A stretch of 24,556 nt of DNA from NCBI GenBank assembly GCA_027451185.1, contig DAIDJW010000003.1:1-24556 (forward strand), written 5' to 3'. The translations under genes and the position numbers were made by a program. The number at the start of each line of letters is the position of its first letter. Position 1 is the stretch's first letter. Origin of the DNA: Candidatus Saccharimonadota bacterium. GTDB taxonomy: Bacteria > Patescibacteriota > Saccharimonadia > Saccharimonadales > Saccharimonadaceae. Shown piece by piece: positions 1-6,917 of the stretch. The notes under the pieces are model-generated. The model had not been told where the DNA came from, searched no databases, and was given only the letters and a program-made list of their open reading frames with translations.

Positions 1-1105
1 GATAAACGCCTTCAACAACGGCTACGTGACCATACCAGCCCGAGCCACCGGCATATGAGTTCCATTGAGCAACGGCACCGACACTTGGCGTACCGTTAAC
101 GACGCGCGAATCACTGGCGGCAATTGCCCAGGTACGGGCGTCACCCCAGTTGCTACCAACTGGCAGACCTAGCTCCATGCGACGGTTGTAGACATACCAA
201 GTACAGTTACCCCAATAATATCTGTTGCCAGCGTAAACAGTACCGCCGCCCCACCAACTGGTGTTCGAAGACTGATCGGTTGAGGTGTAAGGCGCAACAT
301 AGCCTGGGCGCTCTGTGGTCGGCAGGATACCATCCGGCAAGATCAAGCTTTGCCCCGCCGTAACATTACCGGTCGTCAAGTCGTTAACAAGAGTAATGCG
401 TGTAGCGTCGGCGTGGTATTTGTCGGCAATCGATTGCAAAGTATCGCCAGCCTTAACGGTATAAAGTACACCATCGACAGGCAAAATTTTAAGAGTCGTA
501 CCCGGGGTCAAGCTATCGGCCACTAAATCATTGGCCCATTCAACGGTATTAGCCGATAAGCCATACTTAGCCGCGACGCTATTAACATCGTCGCCCGGTT
601 GGGATACATAAGTCTTAACCGAATAGCCACCACCAGTAGACTGGGCGATAGTTGGCTTAGAAATCGTGGACGAGTCGGTACCGCTTTGCGACAACTGACT
701 AGTGATTTGGGCCGAAACGGCCTGGCTAGCGACTGCCGGCGCAACCGACATTTGAGTAGCATTGGCGACATTAGCGGCAATAGAGGTCGCAACAACGTCG
801 TCGACCGAAGGATCGATGGCACGCTGCGGCACAACCGAAGCCGGCGTCTGCGTGACACTAGCAACAGTGCCAGCGCCATTGGCTGGCTGAGGCGATTGAT
901 ATCCAATCGCTACCATAACGACAAGGAGGACAAAAACGCTCGCGTAGATCGCGGCTGTTGACAGTTTAGGACGAATTTTTGTCTTGCGACGCTGACGCGT
1001 TACCTCTGTCGGTTTTGGCTGCGTGGCAGCTATAGATCGGTTTTGGGCTAAGCCCGAAATGATCTGGTTACTAATTATAGTTCTCCTGCCGCTCGGATTA
1101 CTCAC
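1..1105 (-). CDS. LysM-LysM-CHAP cell-wall hydrolase, membrane-anchored (C-terminus cut by window edge)
   Basis: This is a probable peptidoglycan amidase or endopeptidase of the CHAP (NlpC/P60-like) superfamily. From the GTG at 1105 I read 368 codons. A basic N-terminus is followed by one membrane helix (residues 50-69, IYASVFVLLVVMVAIGY), a low-complexity Ser/Ala/Thr/Gln linker (70-160), two LysM repeats (about 165-209 and 213-257, the second with YTVKAGDTLQSIADKY), and a CHAP domain. The CHAP domain shows the expected nucleophile context NCTWYVYNRR (Cys301) and the general-base context WYGHVAVVE (His360). The last CHAP strands lie beyond position 1. The start is uncertain: no ATG or clear Shine-Dalgarno exists in frame and the frame stays open about 100 nt further upstream, so GTG 1105 is the first plausible codon. 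Expected location is the membrane face towards the wall. It has its own promoter at 1297-1325. LysM and CHAP assignments are firm; the exact bond cleaved is not. Confidence 0.88.
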   Translation of the reverse strand, partial: MSNPSGRRTIISNQIISGLAQNRSIAATQPKPTEVTRQRRKTKIRPKLSTAAIYASVFVLLVVMVAIGYQSPQPANGAGTVASVTQTPASVVPQRAIDPSVDDVVATSIAANVANATQMSVAPAVASQAVSAQITSQLSQSGTDSSTISKPTIAQSTGGGYSVKTYVSQPGDDVNSVAAKYGLSANTVEWANDLVADSLTPGTTLKILPVDGVLYTVKAGDTLQSIADKYHADATRITLVNDLTTGNVTAGQSLILPDGILPTTERPGYVAPYTSTDQSSNTSWWGGGTVYAGNRYYWGNCTWYVYNRRMELGLPVGSNWGDARTWAIAASDSRVVNGTPSVGAVAQWNSYAGGSGWYGHVAVVEGVY

Positions 1106-1296
1106 GAGGGCATCTACCGTAGTTTGTCTTACTTTCTTGTGGTGAAACGGGGTACAAATCGACCAATATTTAATTACTGTTTTAGTAGTACCCGTAACGA
1201 CAGTTCCGGTAGGCTCATCCTTAGTTCTGCTCTCCCACTTCCGTTACCGCTATTAATGCGGCACAAGCAGACAGAAGTGCAGGATGTGCTTCATTT
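1106..1296 (-). other. about 190-nt untranslated leader of the CHAP gene
   Basis: Between the predicted transcription start (near 1290) and the GTG at 1105 there is no gene on the minus strand. The leader can form a long-range stem, GTAACG with CGTTAC, and a small CCGC/GCGG hairpin just before it. I could not match it to a riboswitch class I know. The c-di-AMP (ydaO) riboswitch was considered because it often controls wall hydrolases, but its signature blocks are not clearly present. Confidence 0.3.
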
Positions 1297-1325
1297 AGTT
1301 TACCAACTCTTGATTAATATGTCAA
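1297..1325 (-). promoter_or_regulatory. Sigma-70-type promoter for the LysM-CHAP gene
   Basis: On the minus strand a perfect -35 box TTGACA (1320-1325) is followed by a 17-nt spacer and a -10 box TAAACT (1297-1302). It lies just downstream of the mltG stop, so the CHAP gene can be transcribed independently of the mltG cluster. Predicted start is near 1290. Confidence 0.7.
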
Positions 1326-1375
1326 TTTATGTTCAAGTATCAAACAGCCGTCGTAACAGAGGTGGCGATATTCGT

Positions 1376-2503
1376 TTACGGCACCTGGCACTTGATTTTA
1401 CAGTAGTCGAGACGATTTTGCTCATGCTGAGCTTCGGTGGTCGCAGTATACAGCTTGTTATCGTCACCCGACAAGAAAAATAAGGCATCGGTTGGGGTTG
1501 GATTGGCCACTGCCTTAAGAGCTGATTCACCCGGATTGCCAACAGGCCCAACTGGCAAGCCAGTGTGTATCCTGGTGTTATATGGCGTGTCATAGCCAAC
1601 GGCAATCGATGCCGCCGATATATTATCGGTTGGCAGGGGCACCCCCGCCTGGCGAGCCCCATAAAGGGCGGTTACGTCCGAGCCGAGCGTCATGCCAGCG
1701 TTGAGGCGATTATAGAATACCTGCGCCACAATTGGTTGATAAATAGGGTTGTTCTCTTCGGCTTGCACGACCGATGCTAAAGTGATGGCCTGGTACATGT
1801 TAAGGCCGTGTTTAGTAAAACCAGGCGCAAGGTTGTCGTCGTTGACGACTTGATTGAGCCTTTCGATGGCCGTACGAACCACCGTTTGAGCTGTCACGCC
1901 GGTGCTGAAATAGTAGGTGTCGTTGTATAGATAGCCCTCTAAACTAGCAGTGGCCGGCTTTGACGCCATAATAGGAATATCGCTGTAATCGGCCGCAAAG
2001 GCCGCGTCAATGTCGGCCTGGCTAAAGCCAGCTTCGGCCAAGACTTTTTGGTCAATCGCTAAGGTTGAACCGCCTCCGAAAGTGATTTTTAGCCTTTTAA
2101 CGTCGCCCTTTTCAAGATGTATGACAATTTGCGGAATTGATTCGGACGGTTTTAATAGATACGAACCCGCTTGTAGATTGTCGCGCGCTCGCGACAGACG
2201 GCTATAAATACGAAACGCCAGCGAACTGCGAATAACTTTTTTCTGTTGCAATAAATCAGCAATCTGCTGCGACGATAGGCCCGATTTTATATCGACTGCA
2301 ATCACCTGCTGTGAATTATTTGACACCGGTGATAACTCGTATCGAAACCAAACGACGGCTACGATTGCCAACACTACAATCAGTCCCAAAATACTGGCTG
2401 CCCACAAAATCAACCGGCGGCGTAATTTGGGCAAATGCGGCCGTAGGCCAGATGGCAGAGACTCAAGTGGCTGGGGTGCGGGCAACAACGGTTCATCAGT
2501 CAT
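1376..2503 (-). CDS. mltG: Endolytic murein transglycosylase MltG (YceG family)
   Basis: MltG cleaves nascent peptidoglycan glycan strands at the outer face of the cytoplasmic membrane and releases them from the synthases. The 375-residue product has a Pro-rich cytoplasmic N-terminus, one membrane helix (about 31-52), a LysM-like region (about 65-135) and the YceG catalytic domain. The hallmark block LASVVQAEENNP carries the putative catalytic Glu249, followed by VAQVFYNRLNAGMTLGSDVT, YNTRIHTGLPVGPVGNPG and a late EAQHEQNR. The first Glu of the common VEKE motif is Gln here; a VQAE form is, from memory, also found in actinobacterial homologues. I chose ATG 2503 over an upstream in-frame start at 2560 because it gives an 8-nt ATGACTGA overlap with the ruvX stop, and the extra 19 residues would be the ruvX C-terminus in another frame. 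It is the last gene of the ftsA-like cluster. Confidence 0.93.
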   Translation of the reverse strand: MTDEPLLPAPQPLESLPSGLRPHLPKLRRRLILWAASILGLIVVLAIVAVVWFRYELSPVSNNSQQVIAVDIKSGLSSQQIADLLQQKKVIRSSLAFRIYSRLSRARDNLQAGSYLLKPSESIPQIVIHLEKGDVKRLKITFGGGSTLAIDQKVLAEAGFSQADIDAAFAADYSDIPIMASKPATASLEGYLYNDTYYFSTGVTAQTVVRTAIERLNQVVNDDNLAPGFTKHGLNMYQAITLASVVQAEENNPIYQPIVAQVFYNRLNAGMTLGSDVTALYGARQAGVPLPTDNISAASIAVGYDTPYNTRIHTGLPVGPVGNPGESALKAVANPTPTDALFFLSGDDNKLYTATTEAQHEQNRLDYCKIKCQVP

Positions 2504-2903
2504 AGTGCGTCTCAATGTAATCCTGCAGAATAATCGCCGCTGCTTGGGCATCAATATCACTCCGGTGGTAGGGCCGGCCGTGAGCAGCCAGGCGCTCTTC
2601 GGCCATGACGCTTGTTAGCGATTCGTCCTGAAACTCAATCTGGGCTGGAATGTCGTTTAATTTTTTAGCAAATTCTTGAACATATTCAGTCTGCTTGGTT
2701 GCTTCGCCGGCCTGATTGCGTGGATAGCCAATCACGATTAGATGCGCGCCTTCACGCATCACAAGTTCGCCGATAGCCTCTATTTCTCGGCCATTCACTA
2801 AAATCGTATCGTAAGGCACGGCAATTTTAACACCCAAGTCGGCCACTGCCACCCCGATACGTTTTTCGCCAACGTCGAGGCTAATAATCGTTTTACTTGC
2901 CAT
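2496..2903 (-). CDS. ruvX: RuvX/YqgF-type Holliday-junction resolvase-like protein, pre-16S rRNA nuclease family
   Basis: This small RNase H-fold protein (135 residues, normal family length) belongs to the YqgF family, implicated in 16S rRNA 5'-end maturation and formerly proposed as a Holliday-junction resolvase. It starts with the acidic motif SLDVGEKRIGVAVAD (Asp of the first strand). It continues with VIGYPRNQAGEATKQTEYVQEF, quoted here only to position the Gly-Pro-rich nucleotide-contact segment at about residues 73-95, and then FQDESLTSVMAEERL with the second acidic site. The C-terminal part has DIDAQAAAIILQDYIE with the last Asp. The ATG at 2903 overlaps the stop of the upstream membrane-protein gene by 11 nt, and its own stop overlaps the mltG start by 8 nt, so translation is probably coupled. 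In many bacteria YqgF and MltG are neighbours, which supports both calls. Confidence 0.92.
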   Translation of the reverse strand: MASKTIISLDVGEKRIGVAVADLGVKIAVPYDTILVNGREIEAIGELVMREGAHLIVIGYPRNQAGEATKQTEYVQEFAKKLNDIPAQIEFQDESLTSVMAEERLAAHGRPYHRSDIDAQAAAIILQDYIETHYD

Positions 2904-4614
2904 TATTAATCTTGAACTCGACTGTCACCTTCTTTGGATCATTCGGAACCTGCGTGACCCAGAAATAAGAGTATTTAACTTGAACATCGTTAACACCGCT
3001 AATAGCCCCAATGGTCGCCTGAACTTGACCAGTTTTCATACCGGCGACTTGAGTTTTTATGTCGCTAGCCTGCAGGTTTGGACCAATATAGCCAACACCG
3101 TTAATGTTAGCCGAAGCCGCCACACCATTGCTGGCAGCACTGTATCCTGAAAAGCTAATAGTTTCGTTGCCCGGATAGATACGCTGTTTCTTGCTGTCGG
3201 TGATTTGAGCGGTCAAGGCGGCATTCATATATGCTTGGGCGGCCGATTTCGGAACAGCCGTCATGGTATAAGTGGTTGAAATAGTCATAGTTGCCTTAGT
3301 CGTGCCATCTGGTAGAGCCTCGCCGACGGCCGGTGACGCGGTAGGGGTACCCGGTGTTACCGTAAAGCTATCACCAATGATAATTTCGTCACTCGTAAAC
3401 TTGGCCTGAAGTGCTTTTTTGACAGCGTCTTGACTGGCACCCTGAAGTTGCGCCTTAGCCTGGTCGAAGTCGCTTTGACTAACTGCAGGAACGGTTTGAC
3501 TGGTACCGCCGGCAACGCCATTAGCTGATTTAGCACAAAAATAGGCAATGGCCGAAGGATTACAGCTGGGTTGGCCAGCTACGTCAAATAGTGTTCCGGC
3601 GTTTTGATTATAGGCCGCACCAACGTCCGCTGCCGTAACGTCAACTGGTGCCGATACCCCAGGTGTGGTACAGCCAGTAAAACTGCCACTACCACCGGGA
3701 ACGGTCGCCGCCTCTTGTGTGACATAATTATGACCATCGCCAGAGGTAATTGTTGTTCCCGCCGCAATAGTGATCGAGCTTGTATCGGCACAGTTCTGGA
3801 AAGCAACCTGACCAGCCGCCTTATTGCCGATTAATTTAGTGCCGGTAGGCGTAAAACTCACCGAATTATCCTGCTTAATCGTCTGCGTTACCGAGCTAAC
3901 AACCCCTTTAGTAAAATCGGTCGCCGCGCTATCACCCAGCGTCACGGCACCTGTTATATTGGTTGGGGCGGCTTTGGCGGTAACAATAATGGTCGCGGCC
4001 GGCGCAAAACCATACATCCAAATCAACAGGCCGGTCAGGGCTAAAGCGGCCGCCACTCCGATAAATAATTTTTTACGAAAACTATTAAAATTAGGGATTT
4101 TGCTTTTTGGTTTTTTGCTACTAGCTGGGGCTGTCTTTGTTGCCACACCGGCCATTGCGCCGTTTACGGGCTCGCCGTCGATATCGATACCAGCTAATTC
4201 ATTGCTATCAACCACCGGGATAATACTCTTTGGCTTGATTAAAGGCTCGCGCGTTCCAGACATGGCCACATGCTCGCCCACCGGCAGTTGTGAGCCATCG
4301 ATAATATCGTCGTCATCGTCAACCGCCAGGGCCGGAATATCAGCCAGTTCGGGCTTTGATTGCAGGTTTTTGGCAACTGGAATCTTGGCGGCTGCCGTCA
4401 ACGCCATTAGAGCCTGGTTATTAGTCACAACTACTAGCTGCTTCGATGAACCCCTGGCCATGCGCTCTAACAGACGCAAGTTAACCGCACTCTGCAAGAC
4501 CGTGCTGTGACGCGGCGGCACCAGAGCCACAATTTTTTCTTTGCTGGCTTTTATTTTGCCGATAATGGCGGTAATGTCATCTTCGACATCAATGTAAATT
4601 ACATCTTTATTCAT
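2893..4614 (-). CDS. Large single-pass membrane protein of the CPR 'baseplate J-like' type, function unknown
   Basis: The 573-residue protein has three parts. The N-terminal domain (about 1-90) begins VIYIDVEDDITAIIGKIKAS and looks alpha/beta. An acidic and Pro/Ser-rich linker (about 95-175) contains the run VDDDDDIIDG. A membrane helix follows (about 183-203, ending LLIWMYGFAPAAT). The rest is a large extracytoplasmic region rich in Thr, Ser, Ala and Gly with several Cys. The outer region has repeated beta-like segments such as GNKAAGQVAFQNC and VDVTAADVGAAYNQNAG. That pattern resembles proteins automatically named baseplate J/gp47-like in other Patescibacteria; this is recalled, not checked, and no phage function is implied. 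It follows the ftsA-like gene after 2 nt and overlaps ruvX by 11 nt. A role in cell envelope or division alongside the FtsA-like protein is plausible from context only. Confidence 0.8.
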   Translation of the reverse strand: MNKDVIYIDVEDDITAIIGKIKASKEKIVALVPPRHSTVLQSAVNLRLLERMARGSSKQLVVVTNNQALMALTAAAKIPVAKNLQSKPELADIPALAVDDDDDIIDGSQLPVGEHVAMSGTREPLIKPKSIIPVVDSNELAGIDIDGEPVNGAMAGVATKTAPASSKKPKSKIPNFNSFRKKLFIGVAAALALTGLLIWMYGFAPAATIIVTAKAAPTNITGAVTLGDSAATDFTKGVVSSVTQTIKQDNSVSFTPTGTKLIGNKAAGQVAFQNCADTSSITIAAGTTITSGDGHNYVTQEAATVPGGSGSFTGCTTPGVSAPVDVTAADVGAAYNQNAGTLFDVAGQPSCNPSAIAYFCAKSANGVAGGTSQTVPAVSQSDFDQAKAQLQGASQDAVKKALQAKFTSDEIIIGDSFTVTPGTPTASPAVGEALPDGTTKATMTISTTYTMTAVPKSAAQAYMNAALTAQITDSKKQRIYPGNETISFSGYSAASNGVAASANINGVGYIGPNLQASDIKTQVAGMKTGQVQATIGAISGVNDVQVKYSYFWVTQVPNDPKKVTVEFKINNGK

Positions 4615-4616
4615 AT

Positions 4617-5894
4617 CTAAATTCGAAGTATCCGGTTGAGTTTTTCTTTGATCGATCCGCCGTCTCCACTACCAATTATTGTATCATAGCCAACTCGCAA
4701 GAGACCCATGGCGGTAATGAAGGTGTGGTCTTTGATATCATCGGTCGTGTCAATCACGCCAATGACTTCACCTGGATTAATATAGTGCACTGTCGGCTTA
4801 CGGGTGAACGGCAAATCTTTATGCCAATCCTGGCCTTCGAGCGCCTCAACGACTTTGGCCAAACTGGCGCCGCCGCCGCACAACAAAATGCGGTTCGGCA
4901 AATGATCGAGTGAGTCAAACTCACCCAGCGCCAGTTCCACGCCGGCTAACCAAACCTCCAAAGTTTTATCTATCGCCGCATTTACCTCTTTCGCGACGGC
5001 CGGTTTTATGTGACTGCTGTCAACATTGATTTTAAGTTTTTCAGCGTCTTCGTAAGACAGGTTCATATTGCTAGCAATGGTTTGCGTAAAGCTGCGCCCG
5101 CCGATACCAAACATCTTGGTACCTTCGACGCCGCCATCATTAACCACGGCAATATCGGTCGTACCGCCACCAACATCGGCCAAGATAGCCGTAAAGGTGT
5201 TGCCGGCATCGTTACCAAGCACGCTGCGACTCACCGCAAATGGTTCAGCCGCTACGGCTAACAGGTCTAGTGATAGCTCATCGGCAACGCGCTCTAAGGC
5301 GCCGATGTGCACCATCGGTGCAAAGGCTGTATAAATCTGCACAGCCACATCTCGTCCTTGAAATCCAATTGGGTTCGATACTTTATAGCCATCGATATGA
5401 ATACTAACCAGAGCGCTGTTGACTAGTTTAACCTCGACATCCTCGTTGCCGGTTTCTAGGCCAATCTGCTTTTGAGCCTTAGTCTGAGCCCGTTCCTGGA
5501 CTTTTTCAATGATAAATTCCATTTCCGAGTTATCAAGCGGACGGTCTGGCTGCGGCCGGCGATAGCGAATGGTGTCGGTTACACCTTTGACCAACTCACC
5601 AGCAATACCAATCACCACCCTTTTAGCCTGTAGGCCGGCCTGTTGCTCGGCGTCATTTAGGGCCGCTTCGCAGTGGCGCACGACGCCGGCAATATCGGCA
5701 ATCGCTCCGGAGTGCATATCGCTGACGTCTTGGCGCGCCCGGCCGACACCAATAATTTTAAGTTGATCGTCTTCAATTTTGGCGATTAACGCCTTAACAA
5801 ATTCCGTACCAATGTCGAGCGCCACAACATAATCGTCGGAGTCGACGGTTTTTCGAACTGATTTTCTAACTGAACGTAGTTTTTCTAGTACCAT
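4617..5894 (-). CDS. ftsA: FtsA/PilM-family actin-like ATPase, FtsA more likely
   Basis: A 425-residue cytoplasmic actin-fold protein. It shows DYVVALDIGTEFVKALIAKI (phosphate-1 loop, residues about 21-40), an inserted SHS2/1C-like domain, LADVGGGTTDIAVVNDGG (phosphate-2 loop, about 240) and RILLCGGGASLAKVVEAL (adenosine motif, about 340). FtsA tethers FtsZ to the membrane, whereas PilM is the cytoplasmic scaffold of type IV pili. I favour FtsA because of the 1C-type insert, the length, and the basic amphipathic C-terminal tail IKEKLNRILRI (415-425) that could act as a membrane-targeting helix. The basic N-terminus MVLEKLRSVRKSVRKTV is also amphipathic. PilM remains possible because a pilin cluster lies 3 kb away, but no pilN or pilO follows. 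ATG 5894 lies 11 nt from a TATAAT box. It is the first gene of the cluster running to mltG. Confidence 0.82.
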   Translation of the reverse strand: MVLEKLRSVRKSVRKTVDSDDYVVALDIGTEFVKALIAKIEDDQLKIIGVGRARQDVSDMHSGAIADIAGVVRHCEAALNDAEQQAGLQAKRVVIGIAGELVKGVTDTIRYRRPQPDRPLDNSEMEFIIEKVQERAQTKAQKQIGLETGNEDVEVKLVNSALVSIHIDGYKVSNPIGFQGRDVAVQIYTAFAPMVHIGALERVADELSLDLLAVAAEPFAVSRSVLGNDAGNTFTAILADVGGGTTDIAVVNDGGVEGTKMFGIGGRSFTQTIASNMNLSYEDAEKLKINVDSSHIKPAVAKEVNAAIDKTLEVWLAGVELALGEFDSLDHLPNRILLCGGGASLAKVVEALEGQDWHKDLPFTRKPTVHYINPGEVIGVIDTTDDIKDHTFITAMGLLRVGYDTIIGSGDGGSIKEKLNRILRI

Positions 5895-5905
5895 AACTGC
5901 CCTAT

Positions 5906-5933
5906 ATTATACACCCTTGGTGCTTATGGTCTA
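5906..5933 (-). promoter_or_regulatory. Promoter of the ftsA-like cluster
   Basis: A consensus -10 box TATAAT (5906-5911) sits 11 nt before ATG 5894, with a weak -35-like TAGACC (5928-5933) at 16-nt spacing. Predicted start leaves a leader of about 5 nt. A separate perfect TTGACA on the same strand (5948-5953) has no good -10 at 16-18 nt. Confidence 0.55.
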
Positions 5934-5939
5934 TTTATA

Positions 5940-5967
5940 TTGTAAAATGTCAATATTATGGTATAAT
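5940..5967 (+). promoter_or_regulatory. Extended -10 promoter for the lone plus-strand gene
   Basis: TTGTAA (5940-5945), a 16-nt spacer and an extended -10 TGGTATAAT (5959-5967). The predicted start of transcription falls at about 5974, one or two bases before ATG 5976. The elements overlap sequences upstream of ftsA on the other strand, so the divergent promoters occupy about 60 bp. Confidence 0.65.
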
Positions 5968-5975
5968 TGTTCCAA

Positions 5976-6917
5976 ATGAAGCATCCTGGAGAAAATATTG
6001 CTATTCCATCAGTCTTTCATTCCAGCGGTAGAACACTGGGAATTGACCCGGCTGAGCGCGCGCAGCTGGTGGATGCTATACGCACAACAACTGATGAACT
6101 ACGTTTTTCGGATGCTCTACCCAACTTGTCGAAGATAAGTTTGATTAGCACGAGGGCCGGTGCTAAAACGCCTGGAGTAGATATATCGTCGATTTCGCTT
6201 GATATTGATAGCCCAGACAAAGAAGATGAACGGGTCGTTATTGGCGTTGCCAGTAGTAATAGCTTTGACACTGCCACCTACATTTACGAACCAAGATTTA
6301 AGGCATGGAAAGTGAATCGTCCGTTTATCGATAAGCAATCGCATCTCAATAATGACGACGTGGCCGCTGCTTTAGCTATTCGCCTCGACAAAAGTAGTAA
6401 TTTTGAAGCTCTACTCGACAGCACGGATGTTAGTGCGCGCGATATTATTGAAAACCTGAGAGACTACCTGCAAACAATACATGCAAAACGCAACATCCAG
6501 CAAGTGTATCAATTATCGACACGCCGCAACAAAACACACCACCACACAGCTGAGTACAAGGGTGAAACCTATGAGCAAGCCGTCAGAGCCGGTGAGGGTT
6601 TTGATGTTGGCCTAGAATATACTGAAACCAACTCACGACGACGCTATAAATTTGCCGTTGCCGCAACATACAACACCGGCATCGACCTCACGAAACGATA
6701 TGACTACACCTTTTCGACGACAGGCGGCGAAAGGTCTAATTTAGGTAGCGGTACGGTTACTATAGGTAGCTATGACCCAGTTAACGAGAAGGAATTAGCC
6801 GCTATGGCAGAAGCTGATCAATTCGGCTATCCAGCTATTGACGCGCTCTACGTGGGCCTAAATGCCATGAGAAAAAAACACAAACTAGGCACTTTTCGCG
6901 CCCGATTGGTCGCCTAG
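5976..6917 (+). CDS. Unknown soluble protein, 313 residues, only plus-strand gene
   Basis: I do not recognise this protein. It has no membrane helix, signal peptide or Cys cluster. The N-terminal third contains DPAERAQLVDAIRTTTDEL and then beta-rich text (ISLISTRAGAKTPGVDISSI). The middle is alpha/beta (SARDIIENLRDYLQTIHAKR) and includes a His/Thr/Arg-rich patch, STRRNKTHHHTAEYKGE. The C-terminal half is again beta-rich (RRRYKFAVAATYN, TKRYDYTFST) and ends in a basic helix with MRKKHKLGTFRARLVA. A TTG nine bases upstream is in frame, but it overlaps the -10 box, so ATG 5976 is preferred and would be leaderless. Base and codon use look like its neighbours. Its stop overlaps the alaS stop on a shared CTAG. 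The clear promoter and a frame open over 940 nt against the local gene direction argue that it is real. Confidence 0.78.
   Translation: MKHPGENIAIPSVFHSSGRTLGIDPAERAQLVDAIRTTTDELRFSDALPNLSKISLISTRAGAKTPGVDISSISLDIDSPDKEDERVVIGVASSNSFDTATYIYEPRFKAWKVNRPFIDKQSHLNNDDVAAALAIRLDKSSNFEALLDSTDVSARDIIENLRDYLQTIHAKRNIQQVYQLSTRRNKTHHHTAEYKGETYEQAVRAGEGFDVGLEYTETNSRRRYKFAVAATYNTGIDLTKRYDYTFSTTGGERSNLGSGTVTIGSYDPVNEKELAAMAEADQFGYPAIDALYVGLNAMRKKHKLGTFRARLVA

Noticed and set aside
1253..1294. 13-codon leader peptide (ATG at 1294) before the CHAP gene
   Set aside because: The ATG is only 2 nt from the -10 box, so it would lie upstream of the expected transcription start.
1124..1483. 119-residue plus-strand frame across the CHAP leader and mltG end
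   Set aside because: It covers the mltG C-terminus in antisense and the promoter on the other strand; no start signal.
2504..2560. Longer MltG start at 2560
   Set aside because: The added 19 residues are the ruvX C-terminal coding region in another frame; ATG 2503 gives the usual short overlap.
3824..4510. 228-residue plus-strand open frame opposite the large membrane protein
   Set aside because: It lies wholly antisense to a gene with clear membrane helix, overlapping operon context and normal codon use; composition is that of a reverse-frame shadow.
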